Below are positions 61,893 to 64,000 of a DNA stretch of 64,000 nucleotides, one piece after another. The position numbers and the translations under genes are program-made. The number at the start of each line of letters is the position of its first letter. Within the stretch, counting starts at the first letter, position 1. This DNA is from Halosolutus gelatinilyticus (GTDB lineage Archaea; Halobacteriota; Halobacteria; Halobacteriales; Natrialbaceae). The stretch covers positions 1,302,001-1,366,000 of the forward strand of contig NZ_CP095491.1 of NCBI RefSeq assembly GCF_023028105.1, written 5' to 3'. The notes under the pieces are model-generated. The model did not search any database, had not been told where the DNA came from, and was given only the letters and a program-made list of their open reading frames with translations.

Positions 61893-64000
61893 TCAGTACT
61901 GGTGGGTGAACGCGTCGGAGACGTACTGGGTGCCGCCGCCGTCGTCCCAGACGAACCGGACGTCGATCGAGGAGCCGTCGCCGGCGGCGTCGCGAGTGTG
62001 AAGGTGGGTGCCTCCGTCGGGCTCCATGCGGTAGCCGATCCAACCGCCGCCGTCGTCGAACTGCACGTCGGCCCAGTCGGCGGCGTTGTTCGGATCGAAC
62101 TCCCAGTGGCTGGTGTCTCCGTCATCGACGACGGTCGCGGTCCAGCCGTCGCCGGCGTCGCCGGAGTAGGTGTTCCCGTCGCCGTTGTTGCCGTCATCTC
62201 CGTCGTCGCCATCGTCTCCGTCGTCCTCGCCGGTGGACGTCGCCATCGAGTTCGCGGGGACGTACAGCTCCGCGCCGTCGGAGAACGTCACGGTCGTCCC
62301 CGAGTCGCCGGCGTTGTAGGCGACGTAGGTCCGCTGCGTCCCGTCGCTGAATACCTGGTAAAACGGCGTGTCCGCGGTGACGGTACCGTCCGGCGCGCCC
62401 ATCTCGTGGAGGTTGTAGATCCAGTGGTAGGTCTGGGCGCGCGTGTGGCCGGGTTCGACCTCGTAACTGCCCTTTCGGGCCTCGAACTTGTCGACGGCGT
62501 CCTGTCCGTCCGAGAACGCGCGGTACATCCACATGAGGTCCGGCCAGTAGTCGAACTCGTCGGTCCCCTTGTTCGCGACGAGTTCGTCATAGTTCGCCGC
62601 GGGGGCCGCGTCGTCCCAGCCGAGGTGCAGGGAGTAGCCGGCGAACGGCAGCCAGTTGATCCCGTGGATGGCCTCCTCGTCCGCGGTCCACCAGGTGGCG
62701 TAGGCGTAGCCGTTGCCCCACACCATGCCGGCGGTGTCGTAGTCCCACGAGTCGGGGTGGTTCGTGCCGTCGGCGTCGAACCAGTACTCGTGGACGGCGT
62801 GGAGTTCGGTCGTGTACAGGTAGACGCCGAAATCGCGCAGCTCCTCGTTTCCGGTGTACTCGCTCCACTCGACGATCGCCGCGTACGCGTTGAGCGCCTC
62901 CGAGGAGGACTCCTGGTTGTTGCCGTCGGCGAACTTCGCGCCGCCGCCCTCCGCCCAGGAGTGCCCGCAGTAGGGGCTGAAGTTCCGCGCGAACGGGAAC
63001 ATGTCGTCCCCGCGGCTCGGATTGGCGTAGTCGCGGATCAAGTGTTCGACCATGCCGCCCCACTCGGACTCGGCGGCCCACCCGGGGTTCGTGCGCGCGA
63101 TCTCGGCGGCGGCGCGCACGTAGTAGCCGTAGTGAAAGTGGTGATCGGACAGCGACGACGCCGAGCCGTGGCTCTCGGGATAGCCGAGCAGCGTTCCCCA
63201 ATTGTCGTCGTAGTAGAACAGCTCCTCGGCGCCGCTCTCGGCCTGGAGCCACCGCTCGAGGTGGTCCCGCAGCGAGCCGACGATCGCGTCGCGCTTGTCG
63301 GGCAGGTCGAACTGCTCGGCCAGCGCCTTGCTCTCGACCAACCGGCCGTAGTCCTTGCCGACGTTGTACGTGTCGGGTCCCTCGATCGCGGTGTCGATCT
63401 CCTGGATGTACCCCCGCAGTTCGGCGGCGTCGTAGCTCCCCTCGTCGGGCAGGAACGGGAGCATGCCGCCGTAGTCGTAGGTCGTCGAGAACGACGGCCC
63501 GGCGACGGCGCGCATCTCCCCGCGCGGGGACGTGTACGTCGCCTCCAGCGTCTCGTCGTCGCTGTGTTTCCACTGGTGCGGGTGCAACGCGGTGATCGTT
63601 CCCGCGACCGCGCTCTCGGGTTTGTCGTCGGTCTCGAAGCTGAACGCGGTGCGCACCTCGGCGTTCGCCTCGTCGTACTCCCAGTCGACCGTCGTGTCGA
63701 CGACGAAGTTGTACGCGTACTCCTCGAACGTGTCGAGGGCGGCGGTCTCGGGCAGGGCGGCGATCGAGCAGTACCCCGCGCCGCCGAGGTCGTTGACGAG
63801 CGTATCGGTGCCGACGCCCGACCAACTCGTCCCTGACGGAGCGAACAGTCCGTAGTGGTGAGCGTCGATCGTGACGCCGAGGACGTTCCCCTCGTCGGCC
63901 CAGACCTCCGGCGCGTCGTCGAACGCGATCGCTGCGCCGCCGCCCTCGTACTCGCAGAACACGAACGGCGAGCCCTGCGCGAACGTCGCGCGCAGCGTCG
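61893..64000 (-). CDS. Second GH81 endo-beta-1,3-glucanase, N-terminus beyond the window
   Basis: The frame is open from 61893 to the window end, so about 702 C-terminal residues are seen and the signal peptide is missing. It reads FAQGSPFVFCEYEGGGAA, then LHPHQWKHSD, LSDHHFHYGYYVRAAAEIAR and GNNQESSSEALNAYAA, the GH81 acidic motif, and ends its catalytic part like its neighbour (VPANSMATS). A Asp/Gly linker (DDGDDGDDGDDGNN) leads to a roughly 90-residue domain with WEFDPNNAADW and VSDAFTHQY, resembling CBM56 beta-1,3-glucan-binding modules (inference). It is a divergent paralogue of the 56672 enzyme with different accessory modules. Confidence 0.9.
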   Translation of the reverse strand, partial: TLRATFAQGSPFVFCEYEGGGAAIAFDDAPEVWADEGNVLGVTIDAHHYGLFAPSGTSWSGVGTDTLVNDLGGAGYCSIAALPETAALDTFEEYAYNFVVDTTVDWEYDEANAEVRTAFSFETDDKPESAVAGTITALHPHQWKHSDDETLEATYTSPRGEMRAVAGPSFSTTYDYGGMLPFLPDEGSYDAAELRGYIQEIDTAIEGPDTYNVGKDYGRLVESKALAEQFDLPDKRDAIVGSLRDHLERWLQAESGAEELFYYDDNWGTLLGYPESHGSASSLSDHHFHYGYYVRAAAEIARTNPGWAAESEWGGMVEHLIRDYANPSRGDDMFPFARNFSPYCGHSWAEGGGAKFADGNNQESSSEALNAYAAIVEWSEYTGNEELRDFGVYLYTTELHAVHEYWFDADGTNHPDSWDYDTAGMVWGNGYAYATWWTADEEAIHGINWLPFAGYSLHLGWDDAAPAANYDELVANKGTDEFDYWPDLMWMYRAFSDGQDAVDKFEARKGSYEVEPGHTRAQTYHWIYNLHEMGAPDGTVTADTPFYQVFSDGTQRTYVAYNAGDSGTTVTFSDGAELYVPANSMATSTGEDDGDDGDDGDDGNNGDGNTYSGDAGDGWTATVVDDGDTSHWEFDPNNAADWADVQFDDGGGWIGYRMEPDGGTHLHTRDAAGDGSSIDVRFVWDDGGGTQYVSDAFTHQY

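Overview
The window is a high-GC, strongly acidic-proteome chromosome segment of a haloarchaeon. The evidence is haloarchaea-specific families (HalX, HalOD1, HTH-10/bacterioopsin-activator regulators, a fused double TatC), leaderless-looking archaeal promoters, twin-arginine signal peptides on secreted enzymes, and near-universal acidic surface composition. GATCG is very frequent throughout. Nothing in the window fixes the genus; an affiliation near Natrialbales is only a guess.

Layout. 1-8.3 kb: assorted chromosomal genes (a NicO-type Ni/Co transporter cut by the window start, a sugar dehydrogenase-like oxidoreductase, LarE, a PRC-barrel protein with a long acidic tail, a PAP2-type membrane protein), with a truncated glyoxalase-fold gene and a cluster of hairpins. 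8.4-12.9 kb: assimilatory nitrate reduction (nasA and ferredoxin nitrite reductase), each preceded by the same 14-bp box. 13-16.5 kb: divergent tatC genes, one single and one double-length. 16.6-21.9 kb: signalling genes (an HxlR-REC-HalX fusion, a REC-histidine kinase, a Bat-like regulator, a ribbon-helix-helix protein), a GATCG-poor glycosyltransferase and rlmE. 22-30 kb: two copper-type P1B ATPases (CPH and CPC types), a Bat-like regulator and a cytochrome P450 broken by two compensating frameshifts. 30-41.5 kb: a nested inverted-repeat element, a SpoIIM-like membrane protein, methyl-cycle salvage (mtaD and ahcY), a secreted Ig-like protein, a HalOD1 pair, a multi-PAS/GAF regulator of 1457 residues, a CPBP protease and Holliday-junction resolvase hjc.

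41.5-64 kb, after 1.2 kb of AT-richer non-coding DNA, is the most notable region: what looks like a complete beta-1,3-glucan (laminarin/callose-type) utilisation locus. It encodes a cytoplasmic GH3 beta-glucosidase, a five-gene oligopeptide-family ABC importer with a Tat lipoprotein receptor, a secreted CBM6-GH16 glucanase, a secreted G8/parallel-beta-helix/CBM6 protein related to the CEMIP/PKHD1L1 fold, a secreted GH81 endo-glucanase with FN3, malectin-like and CBM6 modules, a TrmB-family sugar regulator and a second GH81 enzyme running off the window end. The inferred scheme is Tat-dependent secretion of GH16 and GH81 enzymes, uptake of released oligosaccharides by the ABC importer, intracellular hydrolysis to glucose by GH3, and control by TrmB. 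Candidate operators occur at several promoters: a 10-bp-arm palindrome around the GH81 TATA box and a motif shared by GH3 and GH16. The G8 protein is the least understood member and the best candidate for new enzymology.

All functional calls come from reading motifs and domain order by eye; no database search was run.
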